A stretch of DNA of 64,000 nt from JAIQFL01 sp035501495 (GTDB lineage: Bacteria > Acidobacteriota > Terriglobia > Bryobacterales > Bryobacteraceae): assembly GCA_035501495.1 (NCBI GenBank), contig DATJWB010000120.1:35978-99977 (forward strand), written 5' to 3'. The translations under genes were made by a program, and so were the position numbers. The notes below the pieces were generated by a model. That model did no database searches. It worked only from the letters and a program-made list of their open reading frames with translations, and was not told the origin of the DNA. Positions 51,554-59,971 of the stretch are shown one piece after another. Numbering within the stretch: the first letter of the stretch is position 1; every line of letters begins with the position of its first letter.

Positions 51554-52513
51554 TCACCGCCCGCGGGCCAGGGCGAGCTTCGAACGAGCGGTATCGAGCG
51601 ATGGCTGATTACCCTCCGGCTCGCGGGAGAGATACATGCGGAAATAACGCACCGCGCGAGCAGGGTCCCGGCCGTCGGCGAGGAGCCGTTCGCCCGCGGA
51701 GTAATACGGCGCCAGGTCGTCGGGTACGGATTGTTCGGCCTTCGACAACAGCTCGTCCAGGGCCGCCCAGTCCGCCCTGCCGGCATAAATCACGGCCAGC
51801 ACACAATACGCACCGACGCGGGTGGGATCGATTGCCAGGGCATTCTGCGCCACCGTTTCGGCGGCGGACTGGCCACCGCGGGTCATGTAGAATTCGGCCA
51901 GCGCCATGAATGCCTTGTATCGAGGCGGACGTGCCGCCGCGGCGCTTTTCAGAAAAGCCTCCTGCTGTGCCGGATCCTTTCGAAATTCCGCGATGCGCGC
52001 CTTGGCAAGAGCAGCCGCGCATTCGTCGATTGCTTCGAGCTGACGAGCGGCCAGCTCCGCTTTCTTTACGTCGCCTCCGGCGATGCCGGGAGCCAGGAGA
52101 TAGTATTCGACCAGGTCGCGGCGGGCCTGCGTGTCACCCGGATCCAGCATGATGGCAACATCGATCTCCTTCCGGAAGCGATGAGCCAGGATGAGTTGCT
52201 GGAAGGGATTGGCATGCTGCGCCATGACTCCCGCCGCCTCCGCCAGTTGCCTGTGATATCGCGCTACCGATCCATCCAGGCGAACCGCGCGTTCGGCGAG
52301 CCCGAAGGGAGAATTGTGGTCTCCGAACGCGTTGCGCACCTGTGACGACAGAAATACCGCGTTGGGATCGTCCGGGGCTTCGCGGAGGCGCCGCTCCACC
52401 AGATCGCGTGCGCGCTTCCAATGGCCGGCCTCGATGAGTGCTTCCGGCGTTGGCTCCTGTGCCGAGGCCCGCAGGCACACCGCCAACAACCACACCGATA
52501 TCGTTCGCACCAT
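51554..52513 (-). CDS. Exported TPR-repeat protein
   Basis: 319 residues with a signal peptide (MVRTISVWLLAVCLRASAQ). The rest is helical repeats with TPR pairs: EALIEAGHWKRARDLVERRL, DPNAVFLSSQVRNAFGDHNS, AFMALAEFYMTRGGQSAAET, GAYCVLAVIYAGRADWAAL. A periplasmic scaffold or partner protein. It is the only gene between two stretches on the same strand. Confidence 0.8.
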   Translation of the reverse strand: MVRTISVWLLAVCLRASAQEPTPEALIEAGHWKRARDLVERRLREAPDDPNAVFLSSQVRNAFGDHNSPFGLAERAVRLDGSVARYHRQLAEAAGVMAQHANPFQQLILAHRFRKEIDVAIMLDPGDTQARRDLVEYYLLAPGIAGGDVKKAELAARQLEAIDECAAALAKARIAEFRKDPAQQEAFLKSAAAARPPRYKAFMALAEFYMTRGGQSAAETVAQNALAIDPTRVGAYCVLAVIYAGRADWAALDELLSKAEQSVPDDLAPYYSAGERLLADGRDPARAVRYFRMYLSREPEGNQPSLDTARSKLALARGR

Positions 52514-52597
52514 TCAGGTTCGCTCGGGTTTGTTTCAGGGCCGTAAAGATTCAGCGAACGTATGGCGTCGTTTGGGCCGAGCCAGGTGGTTCACCGC

Positions 52598-52897
52598 TCA
52601 ATTCACCCAGGCTGAACAAGGGAGGCCGGGGTCAACACGGGTTCTGCCCAACTTGAGGCTTTCACTGGCGGCATGCAGGGACTGCCTCCAGACGATGTCG
52701 ACGGGATCGCGATTCTCGAGGAACCATTTGCCTTGATGCAACTGAAATTCGGCCGCATCCTCCCAATCCGGCATGGCAATCCGCAAGCGCGCGTTGCTGA
52801 TCGAGAGAACAACGCCTCTCACGTAGAGGCCCGGCCCGAACGTCACGGTCACTTCACTGGGCACAGATCCTGGCGGTAGATTCACTAGCCAGATCAT
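52598..52897 (-). CDS. Small conserved-looking hypothetical protein
   Basis: 99 residues from ATG 52897. The protein has regular beta content (VTVTFGPGLYVRGVVLSISN, RLRIAMPDWEDAAEFQLHQG) and a normal amino-acid composition, unlike chance frames. It ends in a charged and Pro-rich tail. No family was recognised. The ATG lacks a strong Shine-Dalgarno. It lies 70 bases downstream of the S53 protease gene on the same strand and may be its co-transcribed partner. Confidence 0.5.
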   Translation of the reverse strand: MIWLVNLPPGSVPSEVTVTFGPGLYVRGVVLSISNARLRIAMPDWEDAAEFQLHQGKWFLENRDPVDIVWRQSLHAASESLKLGRTRVDPGLPCSAWVN

Positions 52898-52967
52898 CTC
52901 ACAAGTTCATCGAATTCAAGCCCCGTTGAACGGTACTGTAAGGCTCATAACAGAAGTAAATGACAGG

Positions 52968-55900
52968 CTACTGTCCCGACTGAACGGTGACCTTGGCCGG
53001 AGCGCTGGCCACTCCGTTTACGGTGACGATCACCGGCTGATCGCCGGGTGGCACCGACGGCGGCACGGTGAAATCCACCCGCATGGTTCCGATTTGCAGC
53101 GGCGCAATGCCTGTGGTCTTGAGGAACGCCGCCACGCCACCGACGGTTACAGTCAGGGGCAGGACCGGCTTGAACGCTCCCAGGGCGTTCGGGCCGGGCA
53201 AAAAGCCGTCGGGGAGGGCAGGGGAGACCTCTCCCGCGCCGGAGATGTACATCGTGGCCGTGCCTCCAGGCGCCACCGTGGTCTGCGACGAGAGGAATCC
53301 ATTGTCATCCGTAAAGATCGCCGGCGCCGCTGGTTGGATATCGATCTGGTATGCCGCAATCTGGCCGTTGTTGTTGACCCCGATCATGCCCGCGCCAGTG
53401 CCCACCTCGAACGGAATTTCGATGTTGATCTGGCCCGGCGAAATGTAGGTCATTTCCGCCGCAATTCCGTTCACCGAGACGGAGACGCCTCCGCTCGAGA
53501 AGGTGGTCCCGAGCGTCCTGGTGATACTCGACAGGTTGCTTCCATAGATCGCCATCAACGCTCCGGGACTGCCAATCGGGCTGCTGGAAGCGGCATTCAC
53601 CACCGCGGCGATGCTGGTCGGCGAGGTGCTGTTGCCCAGCACGAACATCACCGGCACATTGATCCACTGCGGGATGGCATTTTGCGACTGGAGCACGACG
53701 GTAGCGCGGTACACGCCGGGCTCGAACCCGGTGCCCGATGCGGAGAGTGAGATCTGTCCGGGCCCGGTGCCGGAATATTGCGAGAGGGTAAGCCACGAGG
53801 TGGTCCGACTGGTGGGGAAGATCGATGCGGTCCACTGCTGCGTCTTGTCGGAAATGTTGACCGCCAGGGACGCGGATGCGGGCTTGGTCGCGTCGGCCGC
53901 CGAAAGCTTCACGGTGGCGGGAGTGGCAGTGATCGTCGCGGGGTTTTGCGGCGCGCCGGTGAACGAAACTGCTACGTTGGAGAAAATCGCATTGCTGAGT
54001 ATCACCGCGATCGAGTCAGTCGCGGGAGGCGTGATCCCTCCATAGCAGATCGTCCCCTGGAGCGAACCGTACGGGTACAGTCGCTCGGTGCCGAAGATCG
54101 CGGAGGCTTTGGCACTGATATCTACGCTGCCCTGGAACAGGCCGGTAATTGCCAATGGAAAGCCTCCCAACTCGTCAATCGTCACGTGCACAGGCCATTG
54201 GCAGGAGGCGTCGGCGGCCGTGTTCTGAGTGATGACCAGAGGCGTGGGAGTGATGACGAAGTTCACCCCGGGCGCGGGAGGGTTATAAGTCACACCGAAC
54301 TGCCGGGACCAGGTCTGTCCGGCGGCATCGACTCCGTTGATTAAGAAGGTGCGTGTGGTGGGTGCTGCCAGATTGCGCAGAACCACCGTGTAGCTGTTCG
54401 TACTCACGGGCGCAATTTCGGGCGACGGAAAGTACTGAGACAGGGGCTGCGCCGCGCCATCGATGAAGAAACCGGTCACGCGCGCGGCAACTCCGGCGGC
54501 TTCCCGCAAGGTGATCGTCGTGGTCCAACTCAGTCCTTTCGCGTCGGGCGGGTTGGGAAGCACGGTGTCGGGCCAGGTGGCAATGATAGCCGCGGCGCCT
54601 GCCGGAGGAACCACCTGAATGCTCCGGCTGGTCCCTCCACTGCTGAACGCGACATCGCCGGAATACTCCGCAGTCAGCAGGAGCGTCCCCGTGCCTTGCA
54701 GAAGATAGGCCGGGAAGTAAAGATCCGCCACCTGCTGGCCGTTCCGGGTGACCAGATTGGCGGACCCGAGTGCGACACCGCCGGACCCGAAACTGAAGCT
54801 GACCGTCCCCGTCGGCATGCCGTTTCCGCTCACAGGATAGACGCCGGCGGTCAGCGCCACCGTATCGTTAGGCCCGACGCGCGTAGCACCCAGGGAAAGC
54901 ACTACGGTGACGGCTTGGGTCTGAGTATTCCAGAGCGTCACGAAATTGTTGACGTCGATGGATCCCAATCCGGTGGTCATGTCATAGGCGGTGCCGGCGG
55001 AATAGCCGTAGGAACCGGTGAGGCAGTCCTGGCTGCCCTGCAGGCACGGCACTACGTTGCTGCCGGAGGTGACGTCGTGGAATGCCGACGGCGCGCTCTG
55101 GGCCAGACGATAGAGTTGGGGGTTGATATTGCCGAGTCCCGCCTGCTTTTGAAAGCCTTTGCTGACCTGGTAATGATTGAGCAGCGCAATAATGCCGGCC
55201 ATCGAGGGCGTGGAGGCGGAGGTGCCGCCGATGCCAACGATCGTGCCGCTGTAATTGACCTCATAGGCATCGTGGCCGGCCGCGCTGAGGGCGATATCCG
55301 GCACGTGGCGGGCGCTGTCACTGGGCACGCCGGGACCGTTCTGCCAGGAAGGACGCGGGTAATAGGCACTGGCGCCCCCTCCGGTCGAGCCAAGCCCGGT
55401 GACGTTGGTCTCGTTCCAGGCGGCCTCCGGAATGTAGGAGAGTGCCGACCCGAAGTTCGGCGAGTTGGTAGTGGCCCAGTAGGTGCCACTGCCTTCGACG
55501 AACTGCGTTCCTCCCACGGCAGTCACTTCGGGCAAGACGGCCGGCCACAGCACGGCCTGCCCCTGAGTCGCAAACTGGAAGAAGCCTTGCGGATCGCACG
55601 CGGCTGCCCCGGAATCGCCGGACGCATTGAGAATCGTGATGCCTTGTGCGTTGGCCTGCTGGGCCAGGGAACGATACGGCCCCACCGGGACTTCGACCTC
55701 GCAGGCGCCAAAGCTGCTGCTGATTACCGGAGCAAGGTTGAGGTCAATCGCCAGAATCAAGGCGGTGAAGGCGCTCGGCCCATAGACATAATAAATGGTG
55801 GCATTGGGCGCAATGGCGCCGGACCATTCCAGGTCGAGGTCCGCCTCGAGTTGGTCCCCGGAGCCCGGGTCTGTCGAACTGTATGGTACCAGTTTGGGGT

Positions 55901-56705
55901 CGTTGGGAGGTAAGTTATAGCGCGTGCGGAAAGCACGCAAGTCGCTGAGTGCCACGTCGGAATCGCCGATCACGGCGATACTCTGACCGGTGCCGTCAAT
56001 CCCCGCCTTATAGAGAGGCGCGATGTCGTAGATGGTGGCGTAGTCTTCCGGTACGAGGAAGTGAGAAGTGCCGGAGTTGTATTCGGGCGACACCCGGATG
56101 GCCTGGCTTTTCAGCTTGAAATCGTCGAGCCCCAGAAAGCCGCCGGTGACATCGGCCAACGCTTCCGGGACAGACGGGTCGGTGGCGATCGCGAAGTGCG
56201 ATTCCCCATTAATCTCGAAGCGATGAATGGAGGTATGCAGAGCGACCGACACCTGTGCGGCCGTTCCGCTGAAGGCAACCCAGTTGCGGCCGCGGGCAGA
56301 CCGCTCCACATGGAGGCCTTGGGAATTGAGCCACGCAACCACCTTGGAATGATCGGAAAGGCTGAGACCGAAGCGGTCGGCGAACTCTTCGGGCTTGAGC
56401 CATTGCCGGTACCGCGGCGAAGACGGGTTCTGCTGATCGGTGAGGAGGCTTTCCAGGTCTGTCTGCTGCGCGGCGGACGGCTTGTAAATCAGCACGGCAT
56501 AATCCAGGCGCATGGCCGGATCCACCTCGCCGCGATCGAACTGGGGCTGTGCCTGCCGCCGGACGTTCCCGGTAATGACTCGACTCCGGGTGACATCGAT
56601 CGGGCGAGTGATTCGGTTGGGCTGGGCAGCCGAGACCAAAGCCGTGAATCCGAGGCAAAAGACTACTGGAATCCAGATCTGTTTCCATCGATTGACTTGT
56701 AACAA
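52968..56705 (-). CDS. Secreted S53 (sedolisin) protease with Ig-like modules and TIGR03437 C-terminus
   Basis: 1245 residues. Signal peptide (IWIPVVFCLGFTALVSAAQ), then a pro-kumamolisin activation domain to about 200. The catalytic domain has E287 and D291 (EADLD), the oxyanion Asp in ASGDSG (364) and Ser 496 in GGTSASTPSMAG, which is the full S53 set; TGLGSID near its end is the calcium-site region. C-terminal beta modules follow, with Ig-like (VVLSLGATRVGPNDTVALTA) and BACON-like parts, and the last 220 residues match the 'Solibacter uncharacterized C-terminal domain' (GALMAIYGSNLSS, MTYISPGQINIEIPFEV, YISGAGEVSPALPDG). Works outside the cell at acidic pH if like its relatives. Confidence 0.9.
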   Translation of the reverse strand: MLQVNRWKQIWIPVVFCLGFTALVSAAQPNRITRPIDVTRSRVITGNVRRQAQPQFDRGEVDPAMRLDYAVLIYKPSAAQQTDLESLLTDQQNPSSPRYRQWLKPEEFADRFGLSLSDHSKVVAWLNSQGLHVERSARGRNWVAFSGTAAQVSVALHTSIHRFEINGESHFAIATDPSVPEALADVTGGFLGLDDFKLKSQAIRVSPEYNSGTSHFLVPEDYATIYDIAPLYKAGIDGTGQSIAVIGDSDVALSDLRAFRTRYNLPPNDPKLVPYSSTDPGSGDQLEADLDLEWSGAIAPNATIYYVYGPSAFTALILAIDLNLAPVISSSFGACEVEVPVGPYRSLAQQANAQGITILNASGDSGAAACDPQGFFQFATQGQAVLWPAVLPEVTAVGGTQFVEGSGTYWATTNSPNFGSALSYIPEAAWNETNVTGLGSTGGGASAYYPRPSWQNGPGVPSDSARHVPDIALSAAGHDAYEVNYSGTIVGIGGTSASTPSMAGIIALLNHYQVSKGFQKQAGLGNINPQLYRLAQSAPSAFHDVTSGSNVVPCLQGSQDCLTGSYGYSAGTAYDMTTGLGSIDVNNFVTLWNTQTQAVTVVLSLGATRVGPNDTVALTAGVYPVSGNGMPTGTVSFSFGSGGVALGSANLVTRNGQQVADLYFPAYLLQGTGTLLLTAEYSGDVAFSSGGTSRSIQVVPPAGAAAIIATWPDTVLPNPPDAKGLSWTTTITLREAAGVAARVTGFFIDGAAQPLSQYFPSPEIAPVSTNSYTVVLRNLAAPTTRTFLINGVDAAGQTWSRQFGVTYNPPAPGVNFVITPTPLVITQNTAADASCQWPVHVTIDELGGFPLAITGLFQGSVDISAKASAIFGTERLYPYGSLQGTICYGGITPPATDSIAVILSNAIFSNVAVSFTGAPQNPATITATPATVKLSAADATKPASASLAVNISDKTQQWTASIFPTSRTTSWLTLSQYSGTGPGQISLSASGTGFEPGVYRATVVLQSQNAIPQWINVPVMFVLGNSTSPTSIAAVVNAASSSPIGSPGALMAIYGSNLSSITRTLGTTFSSGGVSVSVNGIAAEMTYISPGQINIEIPFEVGTGAGMIGVNNNGQIAAYQIDIQPAAPAIFTDDNGFLSSQTTVAPGGTATMYISGAGEVSPALPDGFLPGPNALGAFKPVLPLTVTVGGVAAFLKTTGIAPLQIGTMRVDFTVPPSVPPGDQPVIVTVNGVASAPAKVTVQSGQ

Positions 56706-56749
56706 GGCACACCTCCAGGATTGTAAAGAGTATCACCTCAGAATTGGGT

Positions 56750-57985
56750 TTACAAACGGGCGCTCAGCGGTTCGGCCGGTCCGGGGCGGGCAGGCTCCTC
56801 GGCGGCAACATAGCCGCAGGCCACCACGATCAAAAACACGGTGAGAACGGCGCTGTCGTTGAGGTTCACTTCGAAGATGCCGCTGATCATGATTCCGATG
56901 ACTGCGGCAATCCCTCCATGCAGCAAAAAGCGCGCGTCGGACCGGCCGCCGGGGAGTTTGTGCAGGGCGCGCAGGAAGTCGCAGACGATCATGAGGAGCA
57001 TCCAGATCATCATCAGCATGGTGGGAATGCCGCGCTCCGCGGCGAACTGCAGGTAGAAGTTGTGCAGGTGCTGGTAGAAGCCCGAAGGCAGGGGACGCGG
57101 GGTATCGGGGGGCAGGTAGTCCAGGAAATGGTACTTGGTTTCATCCAACCCGATGCCCAGAATGGGGTGCGCCTCGATCATGCGCAGGCCGGTTCGAAAG
57201 GCGATGCGCCGAAATTCATTCGAGTCGATATCCTTCTGGGGACGAAAGATGGAAACGAAGCGGTCGTGCGCCGGTCCGGGCACGAGCCAGATCACCAGCA
57301 TGATGGCGGCTGGCCCGACAGCCGCGGCCCAAGGCTTCCACCGCCACAGCAGCCAGGCGGCTGCCACGCCGGTTCCGAACCATACGGTTCGAGTTTCGTT
57401 CAAAAGCAGGACGGTCCCCAGGAGTGCGGCGCAGGCCAGCCACAACCAGACGGACTTCCGGTCCAATTGCGCAAAAAAGAGAAGAGACAGGAGCATCAGC
57501 AGCACGATCATCTCCTGGCCGGCGAAGGTCATCCAGTGGCGCATGGTTCCGGTGACGCGGTCGGTGACGTAGAACTGATAGAAGTCCACGTGCAGGACGT
57601 GCGCCTCATGCCAACGCCGCGCAAATTGCACCACGCCGAGCACCGCGACGGCCGCGGCGACGGCGTTCCAGGACTGGAACAGCCGACGGGCTGTGGCCGG
57701 GTCGCGAATGGTGGAGAAGATCACGAGGAGCGCCGAGTAGACGAGGATCTTCTTGAGCTGGACCAGCCCGTCGCGGGGGGCGGGCGAGAAGATCAGAGAG
57801 AGGACGGTGCCCGCAAGAAACAGGGACAGCGGGACCCAGACGCGCGGAAGCCGGAGCCGCGCGCGCGACGCTACCAGTGCCAGCAGCGACAGCGCCAGCA
57901 GCGTCTCGGAGGCCGTGAGGTTCAGCAGGATTGCGACGGCGGAGGCGAACGCAAGATAGCAGGAGATCTGGTAGAGGGGCGGCAA
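56750..57985 (-). CDS. O-antigen ligase-like membrane protein (Wzy_C)
   Basis: 411 residues, eleven or so membrane segments. The Wzy_C/O-antigen-ligase loop is visible around 250-300 (AFRTGLRMIEAHPILGIGLD) with Glu and Arg residues of the periplasmic site and HNFYLQFAAERGIPTMLMM. These enzymes ligate polymeric sugar to lipid A-core or polymerise it. It lies 44 bases after the start of the protease gene on the same strand, no other polysaccharide genes being adjacent. Confidence 0.82.
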   Translation of the reverse strand: MPPLYQISCYLAFASAVAILLNLTASETLLALSLLALVASRARLRLPRVWVPLSLFLAGTVLSLIFSPAPRDGLVQLKKILVYSALLVIFSTIRDPATARRLFQSWNAVAAAVAVLGVVQFARRWHEAHVLHVDFYQFYVTDRVTGTMRHWMTFAGQEMIVLLMLLSLLFFAQLDRKSVWLWLACAALLGTVLLLNETRTVWFGTGVAAAWLLWRWKPWAAAVGPAAIMLVIWLVPGPAHDRFVSIFRPQKDIDSNEFRRIAFRTGLRMIEAHPILGIGLDETKYHFLDYLPPDTPRPLPSGFYQHLHNFYLQFAAERGIPTMLMMIWMLLMIVCDFLRALHKLPGGRSDARFLLHGGIAAVIGIMISGIFEVNLNDSAVLTVFLIVVACGYVAAEEPARPGPAEPLSARL

Positions 57986-58089
57986 ACATCAGTATGGCAG
58001 ATGTGCCGCTGCACTCGTGCTCAGTACGCATGTGGCCCCCGTCTCCCGGCGCAGACGCGGGACCCGTGGGGACAGCAAAGTCCCCGAAT

Positions 58090-59112
58090 CTATCCACGCA
58101 GTTCGATCGCCAGCGAATCCAGCGCAATGGTCTTCTGAATGTTCCGGCGAAGGAACTCTACGAGCTCGTCCACCCTCACCACCGCACGGCGGAGCCATCC
58201 GAACTCTACCCTTTGCGCCAGCTTCTCCAGTTCGCCGCGGATGTCCTGATTGCGGATCTCCGGACCGCCTTCCCGCAGAAGGAGCAAGTCCCGCAACAGA
58301 TCGTAGAGCACCTTCAGGTAGAGATCCAGCTTGTCGGCCCTGCTCCTGCCAATGCCTTCGGAGACCGGAATCCACGATTCGAAAGGCGCTGCGCCGGCCG
58401 CCACCCTCAGCAGCGCCAGCATCGCGGAACGGCGCTTGTCGTAGGCCTCCAGATCGATCGAAACAGCGATACCCGGGCTGCCCGCCGCCAGTGCCATACG
58501 GCGTTCCGGCTGATCCAGACCGCGGGCGGCGGCGAAACTCCGCATCTCCCCCGCCGCAAGTCGCGCAAAGTGGAAGGGTACGGCGCGGGACCGGATGGTG
58601 GGCAGCAGGTCGTACGGGTTCTCGGCCGTCAGGATCAGGATGAGGTGCGGGGGCGGCTCCTCGAGCGTCTTGAGCAGCGAGTTGGCAGCCTGATCGTTGG
58701 CGCGGTCCACGTGATCGATCAGAAAAATACGCCGGTTGCCCTTGTGAGGAAAGAATTGGGCCTGCTCTTTCAGCAGGCGCGACTGCTCGATGGTGATGAA
58801 GCGCAGCGGGCCGTCGGGCGCGAACGTCACGAAGTCGGGGTGGCTGGCGAACTGGAGCGGCTCTTCGTTGCGTTTTGCCGAAGGCCACTTCTCGCGATCG
58901 GCCACGGTGGCGACGTTGTGCGGCAGGCTGAGGTCGTCCTGCTCGATGAGTTCGGGGTGACCCAGCAGCCGGCCTCCAACCCGGCGGGCGAGCGTAGCTT
59001 TGCCGAGTCCTTCGGGTCCGGAGAACAGCAGCGTCTGCGCCAGCCGGCCGTTGGCGATCATCTGCTCCAACGCCTCGACAACGCCCGGGTTGCCCCAAAA
59101 GTCGTCAAACAT
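58090..59112 (-). CDS. holB: DNA polymerase III delta-prime subunit
   Basis: 340 residues. AAA+ clamp-loader fold: Walker A FSGPEGLGKATLAR, Walker B-like IFLIDHVDRAN, sensor ILTAENPYDLLPTIRSRA. The SRC-type motif here is SRA, and the cysteines of the zinc module of most delta-prime proteins are absent. It is the stator of the clamp-loader complex. It overlaps the tmk stop by eight bases; tmk-holB is a conserved pair in bacteria. Confidence 0.88.
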   Translation of the reverse strand: MFDDFWGNPGVVEALEQMIANGRLAQTLLFSGPEGLGKATLARRVGGRLLGHPELIEQDDLSLPHNVATVADREKWPSAKRNEEPLQFASHPDFVTFAPDGPLRFITIEQSRLLKEQAQFFPHKGNRRIFLIDHVDRANDQAANSLLKTLEEPPPHLILILTAENPYDLLPTIRSRAVPFHFARLAAGEMRSFAAARGLDQPERRMALAAGSPGIAVSIDLEAYDKRRSAMLALLRVAAGAAPFESWIPVSEGIGRSRADKLDLYLKVLYDLLRDLLLLREGGPEIRNQDIRGELEKLAQRVEFGWLRRAVVRVDELVEFLRRNIQKTIALDSLAIELRG

Positions 59113-59785
59113 GCCCGTTTTCCAATGGTGCCATTTCCAGCAGCCCGCTCACGATGCTCCAGACGTCGCGTTCGATGGTATCGACGTCGGCGCGCCCATC
59201 CACCAGTTTGACGCGCTCCGGCTCGCGCGCGGCGAGCGCGTGGTAGGCGTCGTAGACCTTGCGGTGGAACTCCAGGGCCTGGTCGTCCATGCGGGTCTCG
59301 CAGTGTGGCTGGGCGGCATTGCGGGCCCGGGCGCGCGCCAGTCCGGCTTCGGCATCGACGTCCACCAGCACGGTCAAGTCCGGCTTGAGACCGCGGCAGG
59401 CGATCCGCTCCAGGGCCTGCACGGCTTCCGCACCCAAGCCGCGGCCGTAGCCCTGGTAGACCAGCGAGGAGTCCGTGAATCGGTCGCTGAGTACGATTTC
59501 GCCGCGGCCGAGAGCAGGCAGGATCCACTCATCGACGTTCTGCGCGCGGGAGGCGAAATAGAGCAGGACTTCGGCCGGAGGACAAAGCTCCTGGTTCGCG
59601 GAGTCGAGCAGGATGCGGCGGATCTTCATGGCGATGGGCGGACCACCGGGCTCCGTGGTTTCGAGGATGGTGCGTCCCTGAGCGCGAAGGCGCGCCGCCA
59701 GGCGGTGCATCTGGGTCGTCTTGCCGGAGCCGTCCATGCCTTCGAAGGTGATGAAGAGGCCGCGAGGTTTCACGTGAAACCACAT
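59105..59785 (-). CDS. tmk: Thymidylate kinase
   Basis: 226 residues starting MWFHVKPRG. The P-loop is EGMDGSGKTTQ (15-25), the DRF/DR(Y/F) motif is SDRFTDSSLVYQGYGRGLG, and a lid with TRMDDQ follows. It makes dTDP from dTMP. The first codons lie in a parS palindrome (59766-59781), which accounts for the FHVKP residues. The start is ATG 59785; without an obvious Shine-Dalgarno. Confidence 0.92.
   Translation of the reverse strand: MWFHVKPRGLFITFEGMDGSGKTTQMHRLAARLRAQGRTILETTEPGGPPIAMKIRRILLDSANQELCPPAEVLLYFASRAQNVDEWILPALGRGEIVLSDRFTDSSLVYQGYGRGLGAEAVQALERIACRGLKPDLTVLVDVDAEAGLARARARNAAQPHCETRMDDQALEFHRKVYDAYHALAAREPERVKLVDGRADVDTIERDVWSIVSGLLEMAPLENGHV
59766..59781. promoter_or_regulatory. 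parS centromere-like site (ParB binding)
   Basis: GGTTTCACGTGAAACC is a perfect 16-bp palindrome. Its 14-bp core GTTTCACGTGAAAC equals the core of the highly conserved bacterial parS consensus (TGTTTCACGTGAAACA); only the outermost bases differ. It lies inside codons 2-7 of tmk. ParB binding and a position in the origin-proximal part of the chromosome are inferred from the sequence. Confidence 0.8.
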
Positions 59786-59971
59786 TGTAGCGGGTGGGAT
59801 CCCCCGGTTTCATGGGAATCCCGGCGCGATTGGGTGGGGCATCCGGGCGGCGGCTTGGGGCATTTCACGCAACAAGAGAGATTCGGAGCCTCAAGTGTTG
59901 TATTTCCCATCAGTTTTTTGTGGACCGTGAAATGCAATTCATTTGCTTCTGGAAATGGAGGAGGAGAACCA
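59786..59971. other. Divergent intergenic region with parS-like half site
   Basis: Contains GGTTTCATGGGAATCC at 59806-59821, which matches the parS 16-mer at 59766-59781 at 13 of 16 positions, exactly 40 bases away, and a partial TTTCACG near 59863. A Shine-Dalgarno GGAGGAGGAG precedes the radical SAM start. Confidence 0.4.
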
